DNA from: Paracoccaceae bacterium
Lineage (GTDB): Bacteria; Pseudomonadota; Alphaproteobacteria; Rhodobacterales; Rhodobacteraceae
DNA length: 32,069 nt
Reading direction: 5' to 3'
Assembly: GCA_020441385.1 (NCBI GenBank)
Contig: JAGRMG010000238.1
Location: 1 to 32,069 of the forward strand
Shown here: positions 15,041 through 22,758 of the stretch, piece after piece
Position numbering within the stretch: position 1 is the stretch's first letter
How the letters are laid out: every line of letters starts with the position of its first letter
Position numbers and translations under genes: made by a program
Notes under the pieces: generated by a model
The model's input: the letters and a program-made list of their open reading frames with translations, nothing else
Databases searched by the model: none
What the model was told of the DNA's origin: nothing

Positions 15041-16225
15041 ATGTTTCTGCCGTTCTTCGAAAACCTGCGCAAAGCCGGCGTCCCGGTTTCGCTGCGCGAA
15101 TATCTCACCTTTCTGGAAGGCATGAAGGCGGGGCTGGCAACCTATGACGTGGAAGCCTTCTACTACCTCGCGCGCACGGCGATGGTGAAGGACGAACGCA
15201 ATATCGACAAGTTCGACCGCGCCTTCGCCGCCAGCTTCGAGGGGCTGGAAGCGATATCGCTGGATCAGGTGCTGGAAGCGGTCGACATCCCCGCGGACTG
15301 GCTCGCCAAAATGGCCGAAAAACACCTGAGCGAAGAAGAGAAGAAGACCATCGAGGCCCTCGGCGGGTTCGAGAAGCTCATGGAGACGCTGCGCGAACGT
15401 CTCAAGGATCAGCAAGGCCGTCACCAGGGCGGCTCCAAGTGGATCGGCACCGCCGGAACCTCGCCCTTCGGCGCCTATGGCTATAACCCCGAGGGCGTGC
15501 GCATCGGCCAGAAGGAAAGCCGCCACCGGCGCGCGGTCAAGGTCTGGGACAAGCGTGAATTCCGCAATTTCGACGACACCGTCGAACTGGGCACCCGCAA
15601 CATCAAGGTTGCGCTGAAACGGCTGCGCCGCTGGGCGCGCGAGGGTGCCGTCGAGGAACTGGACCTCGACGGAACCATCCGCGCCACCGCCGAACATGGC
15701 TATCTCGACGTCAAGACGCGACCAGAACGCCACAACGCGGTCAAGGTGCTGCTGTTTCTCGATGTCGGCGGGTCCATGGACAGCCATGTCAAGGTGGTCG
15801 AAGAACTGTTCAGCGCCGCCCGCGCCGAGTTCAAGCACCTGGAATACTACTATTTCCACAACTGTCTTTACGAAGGCGTGTGGCGCGACAACCGCCGCCG
15901 CTGGGACGCGCAGACCCCGACGCATGAGGTACTGCGTACCTACGGGACGGACTACAAGTGCATTTTTGTCGGCGATGCCAGCATGAGCCCCTACGAAATC
16001 GCCTATCCCGGCGGCGCCAACGAGCACTGGAACGCCGAAGCCGGGCAGACCTGGCTGATGCGCGCCCGCGAGCAATGGCCCGCGAGCCTGTGGGTCAACC
16101 CGGTGCCCGAAAGATACTGGGACCATACCCATTCCATCGGCATGATCCGCGAACTCTTCGATGGAGCGATGGTGCCGATGACGCTGTCGGGACTGGAACA
16201 GGGCATGCGCGCCCTGACCCGGTGA
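15041..16225 (+). CDS. CoxE-like VWA-domain protein
   Basis: A 394-residue protein of the CoxE-type VWA family. The N-terminal half is helical (MFLPFFENLRKAGVPVSLREYLTF and a DKFDRAF segment) with a Gly-rich, YGYNPEG-containing middle. The C-terminal VWA domain begins near VKVLLFLDVGGSMDS, where D241 and S245 form a MIDAS-like metal site written DxGGS rather than DxSxS. It continues through YYYFHNCLYEGVW and GTDYKCIFVGDASM. CoxE-type proteins work with MoxR ATPases, for example in maturing CO-dehydrogenase-like enzymes. No such enzyme is encoded nearby, so the client is unknown. It is the last gene of the module and follows the 55-residue membrane protein by four bases. Confidence 0.9.
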   Translation: MFLPFFENLRKAGVPVSLREYLTFLEGMKAGLATYDVEAFYYLARTAMVKDERNIDKFDRAFAASFEGLEAISLDQVLEAVDIPADWLAKMAEKHLSEEEKKTIEALGGFEKLMETLRERLKDQQGRHQGGSKWIGTAGTSPFGAYGYNPEGVRIGQKESRHRRAVKVWDKREFRNFDDTVELGTRNIKVALKRLRRWAREGAVEELDLDGTIRATAEHGYLDVKTRPERHNAVKVLLFLDVGGSMDSHVKVVEELFSAARAEFKHLEYYYFHNCLYEGVWRDNRRRWDAQTPTHEVLRTYGTDYKCIFVGDASMSPYEIAYPGGANEHWNAEAGQTWLMRAREQWPASLWVNPVPERYWDHTHSIGMIRELFDGAMVPMTLSGLEQGMRALTR

Positions 16226-16249
16226 GGGTCCCGTTGCCCAGGTCGCCTG

Positions 16250-16271
16250 CCAGACTTTCGCGAAAGTCTGG
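16250..16271. repeat. Perfect 22-base palindrome
   Basis: CCAGACTTTCG and CGAAAGTCTGG form an 11-base-pair stem with no loop, 24 bases after the VWA gene stop. No T-run follows. It is immediately followed by a second, unrelated perfect inverted repeat. Together they resemble a dispersed intergenic repeat unit rather than a terminator. Confidence 0.75.
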
Positions 16272-16272
16272 T

Positions 16273-16297
16273 AGCAAATCCTGGTTCAGGATTTGCT
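16273..16297. repeat. Second perfect inverted repeat, 11-base arms
   Basis: AGCAAATCCTG (16273-16283) and CAGGATTTGCT (16287-16297) pair perfectly around the loop GTT, one base after the preceding palindrome. Both lie between the VWA gene and the M48 peptidase gene and are AT-richer than the surroundings. No T-run follows. Confidence 0.75.
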
Positions 16298-16382
16298 GTC
16301 GCGCGCAACCGTTCAGCATCCGCCCGGCCGGCGGTCGCGCCACAGCCTTGCCGGCGCGCCCGACCGGCGCCATATAGGATTC

Positions 16383-17072
16383 ATGCTGCGCGTCGCTCCG
16401 ATCCTGCTCGCAATACTCTACGGTCTGGTCATGTACCGGTTCTCGGTCTGGCGCACCCATCGGGAACTCGACGCGAAATCGACGGAGCTGGCCGACCCGG
16501 GGTTGAAGGTGGTGACGGATCGGCTGGCGGCGGCGCTGGATCTGGCGCGTATCCCCGTCTACATCCACGAGGTCGATCCGGTGAACGGGCTGGCCGCCCC
16601 CGATGGGCGCATCTTCATCACCCGGGGCTTTTACAGGAAGTTTCAGAACGGTGAAGTGACGGGCGAGGAGATGGCGAGCGTCATCGCCCATGAACTCGGC
16701 CATGTCGCCCTGGGCCACGCCAGGCGACGGATGATCGACTTTTCCGGCCAGAACGCGCTGCGCACGGCGCTCATGATGGTGCTGGGCCGGTTCGTTCCGT
16801 TCTTCGGTGCCTGGATAGCCAATATCCTGGCCACGATGCTGGCCGCCGGCCTGTCACGCTCGGACGAATACGAGGCCGACGAATACGCGGCCGCCCTTCT
16901 GACCCGGGCGGGAATCGGCATCGGGCCGCAGAAATCCATGTTCGCCAAACTGGACGATTTGACCCGGGCACGCGCCGGTGTCGCACCGGCCTGGCTGATG
17001 AGCCATCCCGCAACGGGCGAACGGATCGCGGCGCTGGATCGGCTGGAGGCGCGCTGGGGTGCCGGCGGCTGA
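16383..17072 (+). CDS. M48-family zinc metallopeptidase
   Basis: A 229-residue membrane-anchored peptidase. An N-terminal hydrophobic helix (about 3-18) is followed by VIAHELGHVALGH, in which H103, E104 and H107 form the HExxH zinc site. The third ligand is the glutamate of DEYEADEYAA, about 55 residues later. A second hydrophobic stretch (about 125-155, GRFVPFFGAWIANILATMLAAG) may cross the membrane. It is shorter than HtpX and lacks the TPR domain of BepA. The frame opens at 16293, but those 30 residues come from the palindromic spacer, so ATG 16383 is chosen. It probably degrades or processes envelope proteins. It converges on the PIN gene. Confidence 0.85.
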   Translation: MLRVAPILLAILYGLVMYRFSVWRTHRELDAKSTELADPGLKVVTDRLAAALDLARIPVYIHEVDPVNGLAAPDGRIFITRGFYRKFQNGEVTGEEMASVIAHELGHVALGHARRRMIDFSGQNALRTALMMVLGRFVPFFGAWIANILATMLAAGLSRSDEYEADEYAAALLTRAGIGIGPQKSMFAKLDDLTRARAGVAPAWLMSHPATGERIAALDRLEARWGAGG

Positions 17073-17124
17073 GCGCGAGCGGCGCCTTGCCCCAAGTGGG
17101 CGTGGCCCGTCGGAACGTGTCGCG

Positions 17125-17667
17125 CTAGCCGGAAACGGCCTTGGCCAGGCGCGGCAATCGGGCCTTTTTCAGCAGCGGGCGCGTTTGCCACCGCGACCCC
17201 GACAGCCGGTTGGCTTGGAGCAGGACGCGCCCGGCCACCGCCGCGATGCCGGACGGGTCGTCGCGCCACAGGTCCGTCAGAAAGCCGTCAGGGTCGAGCC
17301 GCCGCAACCCCTGTTCGGCCAGTTCGCGGCGCGGGAAGTCGGAGGCGTTCAGCGTCAGGATCGCGTCGGCCGATCCGGCGACCGCCACGGCGAGAACGTG
17401 GATGTCGGCCGGATCGGGCAGCCACAACCGCGCCTCCGGACCCGGCGCCGGCGGCAGTTCGGCCCGTGGCCAGGCGGCGCGCAGGAGCGCGATCTCGGCG
17501 CGCGCCTGCGCCTCGCCCGCCGGCCCCAGCCTGACCGCGGCGCGCGCCCATTCCTCTAGGATGCGGCCCGACCAGAGCGGGGCGAAGTGGCCAAGGCCGG
17601 CGGCCCCGAGCAGCATCTCGCGCATCACCGTCGGATAAAGTACGCAGGTGTCCAGCACGATCCTCAC
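17125..17667 (-). CDS. PIN-domain protein, translationally coupled to the RlmI-like gene
   Basis: About 180 residues with a PIN-type nuclease pattern: VRIVLDTCVLYPTVMRE at the start (first acidic D6), LWSGRILEEWARAA (a conserved Glu), DPADIHVLAVAVAGSADAILTLNASDF (later aspartates), then a basic C-terminal tail. PIN domains are Mg-dependent ribonucleases. The GTG start (17667-17665) overlaps the TGA of the upstream methyltransferase gene (17666-17664), a GTGA overlap that implies reinitiation. There is no antitoxin gene beside it, so it is probably not a VapC toxin. A frame opening at 17841 exists but runs inside the methyltransferase gene. Role in RNA processing is inferred from its partner. 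Confidence 0.8.
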   Translation of the reverse strand: MRIVLDTCVLYPTVMREMLLGAAGLGHFAPLWSGRILEEWARAAVRLGPAGEAQARAEIALLRAAWPRAELPPAPGPEARLWLPDPADIHVLAVAVAGSADAILTLNASDFPRRELAEQGLRRLDPDGFLTDLWRDDPSGIAAVAGRVLLQANRLSGSRWQTRPLLKKARLPRLAKAVSG

Positions 17668-18875
17668 AGGCGGAAGAACAGCGCCTTGAGATAGCCGCTC
17701 TCGGCCAGTTGCGGCAAGATCGGATGATCCGGGCCGGCAAAACCCGTATGCAGGATCTGCGCCGACCGCCCGGCCCGGCCGATGCCGCGTGTGCAGGCGC
17801 CGCGAAACCGCGACAGATCGGCGGCGTGCGAACAGGAACACAGGGCCAGATAGCCGCCCTCGGCCACCAGCGGCGCGGCCAGGCGCGCGATCCGCTCGTA
17901 GGCGCGCAGCCCCGCGACGAGCGCCTGTTTGGAAGGCGCGAAGGCGGGCGGGTCGCAGACCACCAGGTCGAACTGCGCGCCTTCGGCGGCCAGCGCGGTC
18001 ATCACGTCGAACCCGTCGCCCTGGCGCGTGACGAACCGCTCGGCCATGCCGCCGGCGCTGGCGCCGTCGCAGGCCAGGGCGAGGGCTGCGGCCGATCCAT
18101 CCACGGCCAGCGCCTCGCCGGCGCCCGAGGACAGCGCGGCCAGCGCGAAGCCGCCGACATGGGCGAAGACATCCAGCACCCGCGCCCCCGGCCCCGCCAG
18201 CCGCGCGGCAAAGGCGTGGTTGTCACGCTGATCGAAGTAGAGCCCGGTCTTCTGGCCGCCGGTCAGGTCGGCCATGTAGATCGCGCCGTTCATCGGCACC
18301 GGCACCGGGGCTGCGGGAGCCGTCCCGTGCAGCACCCCCGATACCCCGTCGAGCCCCTCCAGCACCCGCGCCCGCCCGCCGGCGTTCTTGAGGACGTTGC
18401 GCGCGCCCGTGACCTCGAGCAGCGCCGCGACCAGCGCGTCCAGATGCAGCTCGGCCCAGGCGGCGTTGGGCTGAATCACGCAGGTGTCGCCGAACCGGTC
18501 GATCACCACGCCGGGCAATCCGTCGGCCTCGGCATGGACCAGCCTGTAGAACGGCGCATCGTAGAGACGCTGGCGCAGTGCCAGCGCGCGGCCCAGACGC
18601 GCCGCGAACCAGGCCTCGTCCGGTTGCGCCTGCGGATCCCAATCCAGCATCCGGCAGATGATCTTGCTGACGGGATTGACCGCCACCAGCCCCAGCGGCA
18701 TGCGGCCTTCATCCTCGAGCACCGCCAGCGAACCGGGCGGCAGCGCCCTGGTGCGCCGGTCCGTGACCAGCGAGCTGGCATAGACCCAGGGAAAGCCGTG
18801 CCGGATCGCGCGGGCATCGGCCTTGGGTTTCAGGCGGACCGTCGGCAGGTCCAGAAGCGAAGAGGGCGCAACCAT
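17664..18875 (-). CDS. Class I SAM-dependent rRNA methyltransferase, RlmI-like
   Basis: A 403-residue protein. The N-terminal PUA-like RNA-binding domain begins VRLKPKADARAIRHGFPWVYASSLV. The middle holds FYRLVHAEADGLPGVVIDRFGD, ALLEVTGARNVLKN and YMADLTGGQKTGLYFDQRDNH. The Rossmann domain carries VLDVFAHVGGFALAA (SAM motif I), the catalytic region VVCDPPAFAPSK, and a LCSCSH strand with its cysteines. This matches the RlmI family, which makes 5-methylcytidine in 23S rRNA. It follows a DUF6778-like lipoprotein gene by 38 bases and is overlapped by the PIN gene. Confidence 0.88.
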   Translation of the reverse strand: MVAPSSLLDLPTVRLKPKADARAIRHGFPWVYASSLVTDRRTRALPPGSLAVLEDEGRMPLGLVAVNPVSKIICRMLDWDPQAQPDEAWFAARLGRALALRQRLYDAPFYRLVHAEADGLPGVVIDRFGDTCVIQPNAAWAELHLDALVAALLEVTGARNVLKNAGGRARVLEGLDGVSGVLHGTAPAAPVPVPMNGAIYMADLTGGQKTGLYFDQRDNHAFAARLAGPGARVLDVFAHVGGFALAALSSGAGEALAVDGSAAALALACDGASAGGMAERFVTRQGDGFDVMTALAAEGAQFDLVVCDPPAFAPSKQALVAGLRAYERIARLAAPLVAEGGYLALCSCSHAADLSRFRGACTRGIGRAGRSAQILHTGFAGPDHPILPQLAESGYLKALFFRL

Positions 18876-18913
18876 GGCGCCCTCTTACTCTCAAAGTCCG
18901 GGGGAAAAAAGAC

Positions 18914-19672
18914 TCAGAGATTGTTCAGCATCTGGATGAGACCCAGCTTGGCGTTCCGGTAGCCTTCCGGGCTGCTCAGTTCCTGGCGGATCACTTCGGC
19001 GAGATGGTTGCCGATGCGCACCTTCTGGGTTTCGCCGCGGGCATCTGCCTGGATCGCCTTCTGCCCGCCGAAGCCTTCCAGATCGGCGCGGATGGTACGG
19101 ATCGGCATCAGCAATTCGCCGCTCGCGGTATCCTTGAGCGCCAGATCGAAGGTGATCGAATGCACACCGCCGGTGGTATAGCGGGCCTTTTCGGTCAGGG
19201 CGTGAAAGCGCCTGACCTGCACGTCGAGATCGACCTTGACCGGGCCATGCAGTTGGGCCACGCCCCGGCTCAGCGCATCCTCGAAGATCTTCTGAACCTG
19301 GACGTAGCGGTCGCCCATCGGGTCGCCGCGCCAGACGATGTCGCCGCGCGGCAGATAGCTGTTGCGTTCGGATACCTTGAGCGAACGCGGCACCCGGACG
19401 GTGACGGAATTCACCGAAACCGGCGCGCTGTCGGCGAGCGGCCCCGGATGAGCGATCGCCGCACCGGCGGCGGATGTGTTCCGTTGGCCCGGCGTCACCG
19501 TCCCGGCCGGGATCTCTTGCGCCGAGGCGGTCATCTGATAGCCTGCCGGAGTCGCGACGGCCGATGTCGGCAGGTGTTCGTAGGGCGCATTTCGCGTCGG
19601 GACATCGACCGCGGCACAGGCCGATACGCCCAGCCCCAGCCCAACCAGCAGAATCGTTCGTGCGATTTTCAT
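18914..19672 (-). CDS. DUF6778-like lipoprotein
   Basis: A 252-residue secreted lipoprotein. MKIARTILLVGLGLGVSACA carries a lipobox ending at C19. After a disordered Pro/Thr/Ala stretch, the body has VNSVTVRVPRSLKVSERNSYLPRGDIVWRGDP, DALSRG, and HALTEKARYTTGGVHSITFDLALKDTASGELL, a pattern I associate with Rhodobacteraceae DUF6778 proteins of unknown function. The start at 19672 has GGAGAAG upstream. The frame extends to 19744, but those residues come from an imperfect GAACGGGCC repeat and precede the signal peptide, so they are excluded. Family name is from memory; lipoprotein status is firm. Confidence 0.78.
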   Translation of the reverse strand: MKIARTILLVGLGLGVSACAAVDVPTRNAPYEHLPTSAVATPAGYQMTASAQEIPAGTVTPGQRNTSAAGAAIAHPGPLADSAPVSVNSVTVRVPRSLKVSERNSYLPRGDIVWRGDPMGDRYVQVQKIFEDALSRGVAQLHGPVKVDLDVQVRRFHALTEKARYTTGGVHSITFDLALKDTASGELLMPIRTIRADLEGFGGQKAIQADARGETQKVRIGNHLAEVIRQELSSPEGYRNAKLGLIQMLNNL

Positions 19673-19843
19673 TGTTCTTCTCCTCGGACAAGCCTCAGAA
19701 CGGGCCTCTGAACGGGCCTTCGGCTCTCTGCTCACGGCATTCATGCTCCCGAAATCGGGCAGGAATTAGACAATTTCGAATTGATTTGAGGTTTGTTTCG
19801 CGTTCCGCGGCGCCGGGGGAAGGCGGTCGGATGCGGCCGCGAC

Positions 19844-20593
19844 TCAGTAGAAATAGCCCAGTCGTGCCTCGAAGGCGTGGTCGATCTGATCGGCTATGAA
19901 GGCCATGTCGGCCGCGCCGATCCGGTCAGGCGTGGCCGGGCGCGGGCTCACCGACGGCACGAATTTCGACCCGAGCCGGCGCTTGACCGGGCGCACCGGC
20001 GCGCCGTCATCGGCCACGCCCAGCGCTGCGCGCAGCCGGCCGATCGTCTCTTCCTGTCCTGCCTGGACCGTTTCAAGCCGCAGGATGGCGACGGTGCAGC
20101 CCCGCCCCAGATAGCTCAGCAGCCCCGCCTGCTTGGCCCGGCGCAACGCGAAGATATTTTCGAACGCGCCGCCGGTGATCGGATCGCGGTCCTGTTGCAG
20201 CGGCTGGCCCCTGATGGCGCCCTCGGGTGCGGCACGGAAGTACTGCACCCGGTCGACATGGCTTTGCCATGGGGCGCGGATGAACTCGGAAAACGTCAGC
20301 GCCTGCATCGGCGCAACCGCGTGCCACGGCCGGCGATGCATCGAAAGCGCCCAGTCCGCGGCGTTGCGCATCATGCAGATCACCGCCAGGTCGGCCGGAA
20401 TCGCGACCGCCTGCGCCAGCCCGTGTTTCCAGCCCAGCGCCTCGGTCGGGTGCAGTCCGGTGTTGCGGGCCACCAGACGCTTGACGAGGTTGGTGCCGGT
20501 CGATCTCTCGCCCAGCACCTGAAACCGGGCCGGTGGCGGCCCGTTGCGGCGCGAAACATGAAGTCCGGTTCGGGAAAAATCCTCGGGCAGCAC
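19844..20593 (-). CDS. Sulfotransferase-like protein
   Basis: A 249-residue protein. FQVLGERSTGTNLVKRLV (24-41) contains the PAPS-type phosphate loop GERSTGTN (28-35). MMRNAADWALSMH supplies the paired R76 and S84 that bind the 3'-phosphate in sulfotransferases. Residues after about 150 are less conserved. No acceptor can be inferred and no sulfate-activation genes are nearby. The start is GTG at 20593; the best ribosome binding site is AGGA about nine bases upstream, and no in-frame ATG occurs before codon 74. The stop lies 172 bases before the lipoprotein start at 19672, a gap that may hold that gene's promoter. Confidence 0.65.
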   Translation of the reverse strand: MLPEDFSRTGLHVSRRNGPPPARFQVLGERSTGTNLVKRLVARNTGLHPTEALGWKHGLAQAVAIPADLAVICMMRNAADWALSMHRRPWHAVAPMQALTFSEFIRAPWQSHVDRVQYFRAAPEGAIRGQPLQQDRDPITGGAFENIFALRRAKQAGLLSYLGRGCTVAILRLETVQAGQEETIGRLRAALGVADDGAPVRPVKRRLGSKFVPSVSPRPATPDRIGAADMAFIADQIDHAFEARLGYFY

Positions 20594-20794
20594 GGGCGGC
20601 GGTCCTGTGGGTGCGGGGCGCGGGGCAGCGGATCCCAGGCGGTTCGGACCGGATCCTAGCCATGGCGTTGCGCGGCGTCATCCCGAAAACGCTGAACGCG
20701 CCTGGCGTGATTAAGGCTTTGTTAGCCTTTTGGATGGCTGATGGCAAAATGATCCCTGGCAACCGAAAGAGCGAGAAAGGAACGTCAATCGCAG

Positions 20795-21059
20795 ATGCCC
20801 CAAGCTGTTCCTGCCCATCCTGGCACTGGCGGTTTCCGCCTGCGGCATACCGGCCGATCCGATCGTGGCGAACTATAACGGGGACAGCGTGACGCTTGTC
20901 ACCTCGACCTTTGCCGACAACGAAAGCGTCAAGACCCAGACCCAGGCCGAGGCCAACAGGATTTGCGCCAAGGGCCACAAGAAGCGGGCCGAATACGCCT
21001 CGACCCGCGTCAACCAGCAAACCTATGAGGCCAGCCACCTGTTCTTGTGCCTGAACTGA
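20795..21059 (+). CDS. Small lipoprotein with an apparent frameshift after the start codon
   Basis: The frame ending at TGA 21057-21059 encodes KLFLPILALAVSACGIPADPI then a 60-residue body with two more cysteines (NRICAKGHKKRAEYASTR and LFLCLN). VSAC is a good lipobox. No usable start codon precedes the signal peptide in this frame. The ATG at 20795, 13 bases after AAAGGA, is in another frame: ATGCCCCAAG has four C where three would give M-P-K-L-F-L-P. One extra C (20798-20801) thus separates start and body. It could be a sequencing error, a real mutation, or an unusual CTG start. The GTG at 20865 would give a 64-residue protein lacking the signal peptide. Function unknown. Confidence 0.6.
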
Positions 21060-21083
21060 GCCTGCTCTGGCGGTGCTTTGCAA

Positions 21084-21099
21084 GCCGGGCCACCCCGGC
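21084..21099. terminator. Hairpin between convergent genes
   Basis: GCCGGG-CCAC-CCCGGC is a perfect six-base stem 24 bases after the lipoprotein stop and 55 bases before the glycosyltransferase stop. There is no T-run, so it is at best a weak or factor-dependent terminator. Confidence 0.3.
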
Positions 21100-21153
21100 A
21101 GGTTCGCGGCCGGCGCGCCAGCGGATAGGTGGCTGCCGGCAACTCGCCGCCGA

Positions 21154-21843
21154 TCACGGCCAGCGCTGGTACGAGCGGAACAACGTCTCGGGATCGGCAC
21201 CGGCGAAATAGCGCGCCTGCGTCCAGAGGTTGCGCGCGCCGCGCCGCAGCCAGCCGTCGCGGCTGTAGCGTTCGGCGCTCGTCGTGGCCCGCACCGGCAG
21301 CGCAAGGACGCGGCGTTCCAGCGCCCTGATCAGCGCCACGTCCTCCATCAGCGGCTGGTCGGGGTAGCCCCCGGCGCGGTCGTAGTCGTCGCGTTGCACC
21401 AACAGGCCCTGGTCGCCGAAGGGCAGACCGAACAGCAGGGCGCGCTGATTGGCCCAGCCCGCCACCAGCCACGGCCGCACCCCCGCGGCCCGAAAGACCA
21501 GCCGGAAATGCGCCGGCCCGGCCCGCGGGTCGGCAACGTGATCGGCCACCGCCCGGGCCCAGCCGGGCGACAGCACCGTATCGGCATGCAGGATCAGCAG
21601 CCAGCGGCCGCGCGCCAGCGCGCAGCCGCGGCGCAACTGGCCGCCGCGCGATGCCGCGCCGATCACCACCACCGCGCCCGCGGCCTGCGCGATGCCGGGC
21701 GTTTCGTCCTGCGATCCGCCATCGGACACGATCACTTCGCGGATCAGCCCCCCGCTCAGCCCCTCGCCCAGCGCGGCAAGACAATCGGGCAGGTCTGCGG
21801 CGGCCTGCAGGGTGGGAATCACGACACTGATTTCGGCAGGCAT
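21154..21843 (-). CDS. Family 2 glycosyltransferase, TIGR04283 type
   Basis: A 229-residue cytoplasmic GT-A-type glycosyltransferase. ISVVIPTLQAAADLPDCLAAL opens the nucleotide-binding domain, VIVSDGGSQDETPGIA follows, and RGRWLLILHADTVL holds the metal-binding acidic motif. FGLPFGDQGLLVQRDDYDRAGGYPD and PLMEDVALIRAL are the acceptor-site signature of the TIGR04283 group, which often occurs next to a TIGR04282 partner. No partner is seen here. The start is ATG 21843; an alternative GTG lies nine codons upstream at 21870. The acceptor and sugar are unknown. It is divergent from the YgfZ gene, 83 bases away. Confidence 0.83.
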   Translation of the reverse strand: MPAEISVVIPTLQAAADLPDCLAALGEGLSGGLIREVIVSDGGSQDETPGIAQAAGAVVVIGAASRGGQLRRGCALARGRWLLILHADTVLSPGWARAVADHVADPRAGPAHFRLVFRAAGVRPWLVAGWANQRALLFGLPFGDQGLLVQRDDYDRAGGYPDQPLMEDVALIRALERRVLALPVRATTSAERYSRDGWLRRGARNLWTQARYFAGADPETLFRSYQRWP

Positions 21844-21926
21844 CTGGGCGGGGTTTCCGTCGGGCTTCACTGGTCTTCGTACCGGGTTTACCTATATCAT
21901 CGGCGGGCAGACGCAAGGAGCACCCG

Positions 21927-22664
21927 ATGACCGCCACGCGCCGTATCCTCAGGCTGACCGGCCGCGACACCGACAGCTTTCTTCAGGGCCTTGTCACCAA
22001 CGACATCGCGGGGCTCAAGGACGGGCTGGTCTATGCCGCGTTGCTGACGCCGCAGGGCAAGTATATCGCCGACTTCTTCCTGCGCCGGGATGGCGACTCC
22101 GTCCTGCTGGATGTCGCCGAAGCGCTGGGCGACGATCTGGAGCGGCGGTTGGCGATGTACCGGCTGCGCGCCGATGTGCGGATCGAACCCTCGGGGGTGA
22201 ACCTGCAACGCGGCACCGGAACCGCGCCGGCCGGCGCCCTGCCCGACCCGCGCCACCCGGACATGGGCTGGCGGGCCTATACGGGCGCGCCCGAATCCGA
22301 TGACGCAAGCGACTGGGATGCGATCCGGGTCGCCCATTGCATCCCCGAGACGGGCATCGAGCTGACGTCCGACACCTTCATCCTCGAAGCCGGCTTCGAG
22401 GCGCTGAACGGGGTCGATTTCCGCAAGGGCTGCTATGTCGGGCAGGAAGTGACGGCGCGCATGAAGCACAAGACCGAACTGAAAAAGGGCCTGCGCCGGG
22501 TCGCCGTGGAGGGCAGCGCACCGGTCGGAACCGCCATCGAGGCCGATGGCAAGCCGGCCGGCACGCTTTATACCCAGTCCGGGGGCCGGGGCATCGCGCA
22601 TCTTCGGCTCGACCGGGCGCAGGGCGGCATGCGGGCCGGGGCCGCCGGGCTGGCGCTGCTCTGA
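21927..22664 (+). CDS. YgfZ/GcvT-domain folate-binding protein
   Basis: A 245-residue protein of the GcvT-like YgfZ/IBA57 family. LQGLVTNDIAGL and YAALLTPQGKYIADFFL form the folate-binding domain. K167-G-C-Y-V-G-Q-E174 is the family signature with the conserved cysteine, followed by ARMKHKTELKKGLRRV. YgfZ uses tetrahydrofolate in making and repairing iron-sulfur clusters, including those of MiaB. AAGGAG at 21914-21919 sets the ATG start. An AT-rich CTATATCAT sequence at 21891-21899 may be its -10 region. It is followed after 94 bases by the ABC membrane-domain gene. Confidence 0.88.
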   Translation: MTATRRILRLTGRDTDSFLQGLVTNDIAGLKDGLVYAALLTPQGKYIADFFLRRDGDSVLLDVAEALGDDLERRLAMYRLRADVRIEPSGVNLQRGTGTAPAGALPDPRHPDMGWRAYTGAPESDDASDWDAIRVAHCIPETGIELTSDTFILEAGFEALNGVDFRKGCYVGQEVTARMKHKTELKKGLRRVAVEGSAPVGTAIEADGKPAGTLYTQSGGRGIAHLRLDRAQGGMRAGAAGLALL

Positions 22665-22758
22665 ACGCAACGGCCGGGCGGCCACGCTTGGGGCTTGCGG
22701 CAAGGCGCTGCACGGGTCACGATCCGGCCAACCGTCACACGCCTGCCGAGGTCTGCCC

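Noticed and set aside
16250-16297. Rho-independent terminators
   Set aside because: Neither hairpin is followed by a T-run; they are listed as repeats instead.
17125-17667. VapBC toxin-antitoxin system
   Set aside because: The PIN protein has no small antitoxin gene beside it and is coupled to a methyltransferase gene instead.
20711-20725. CtrA-like box TTAA-N7-TTAG
   Set aside because: One mismatch to TTAA-N7-TTAA and overlapping a weak AAGGCT/AGCCTT hairpin; a single imperfect hit is expected by chance.
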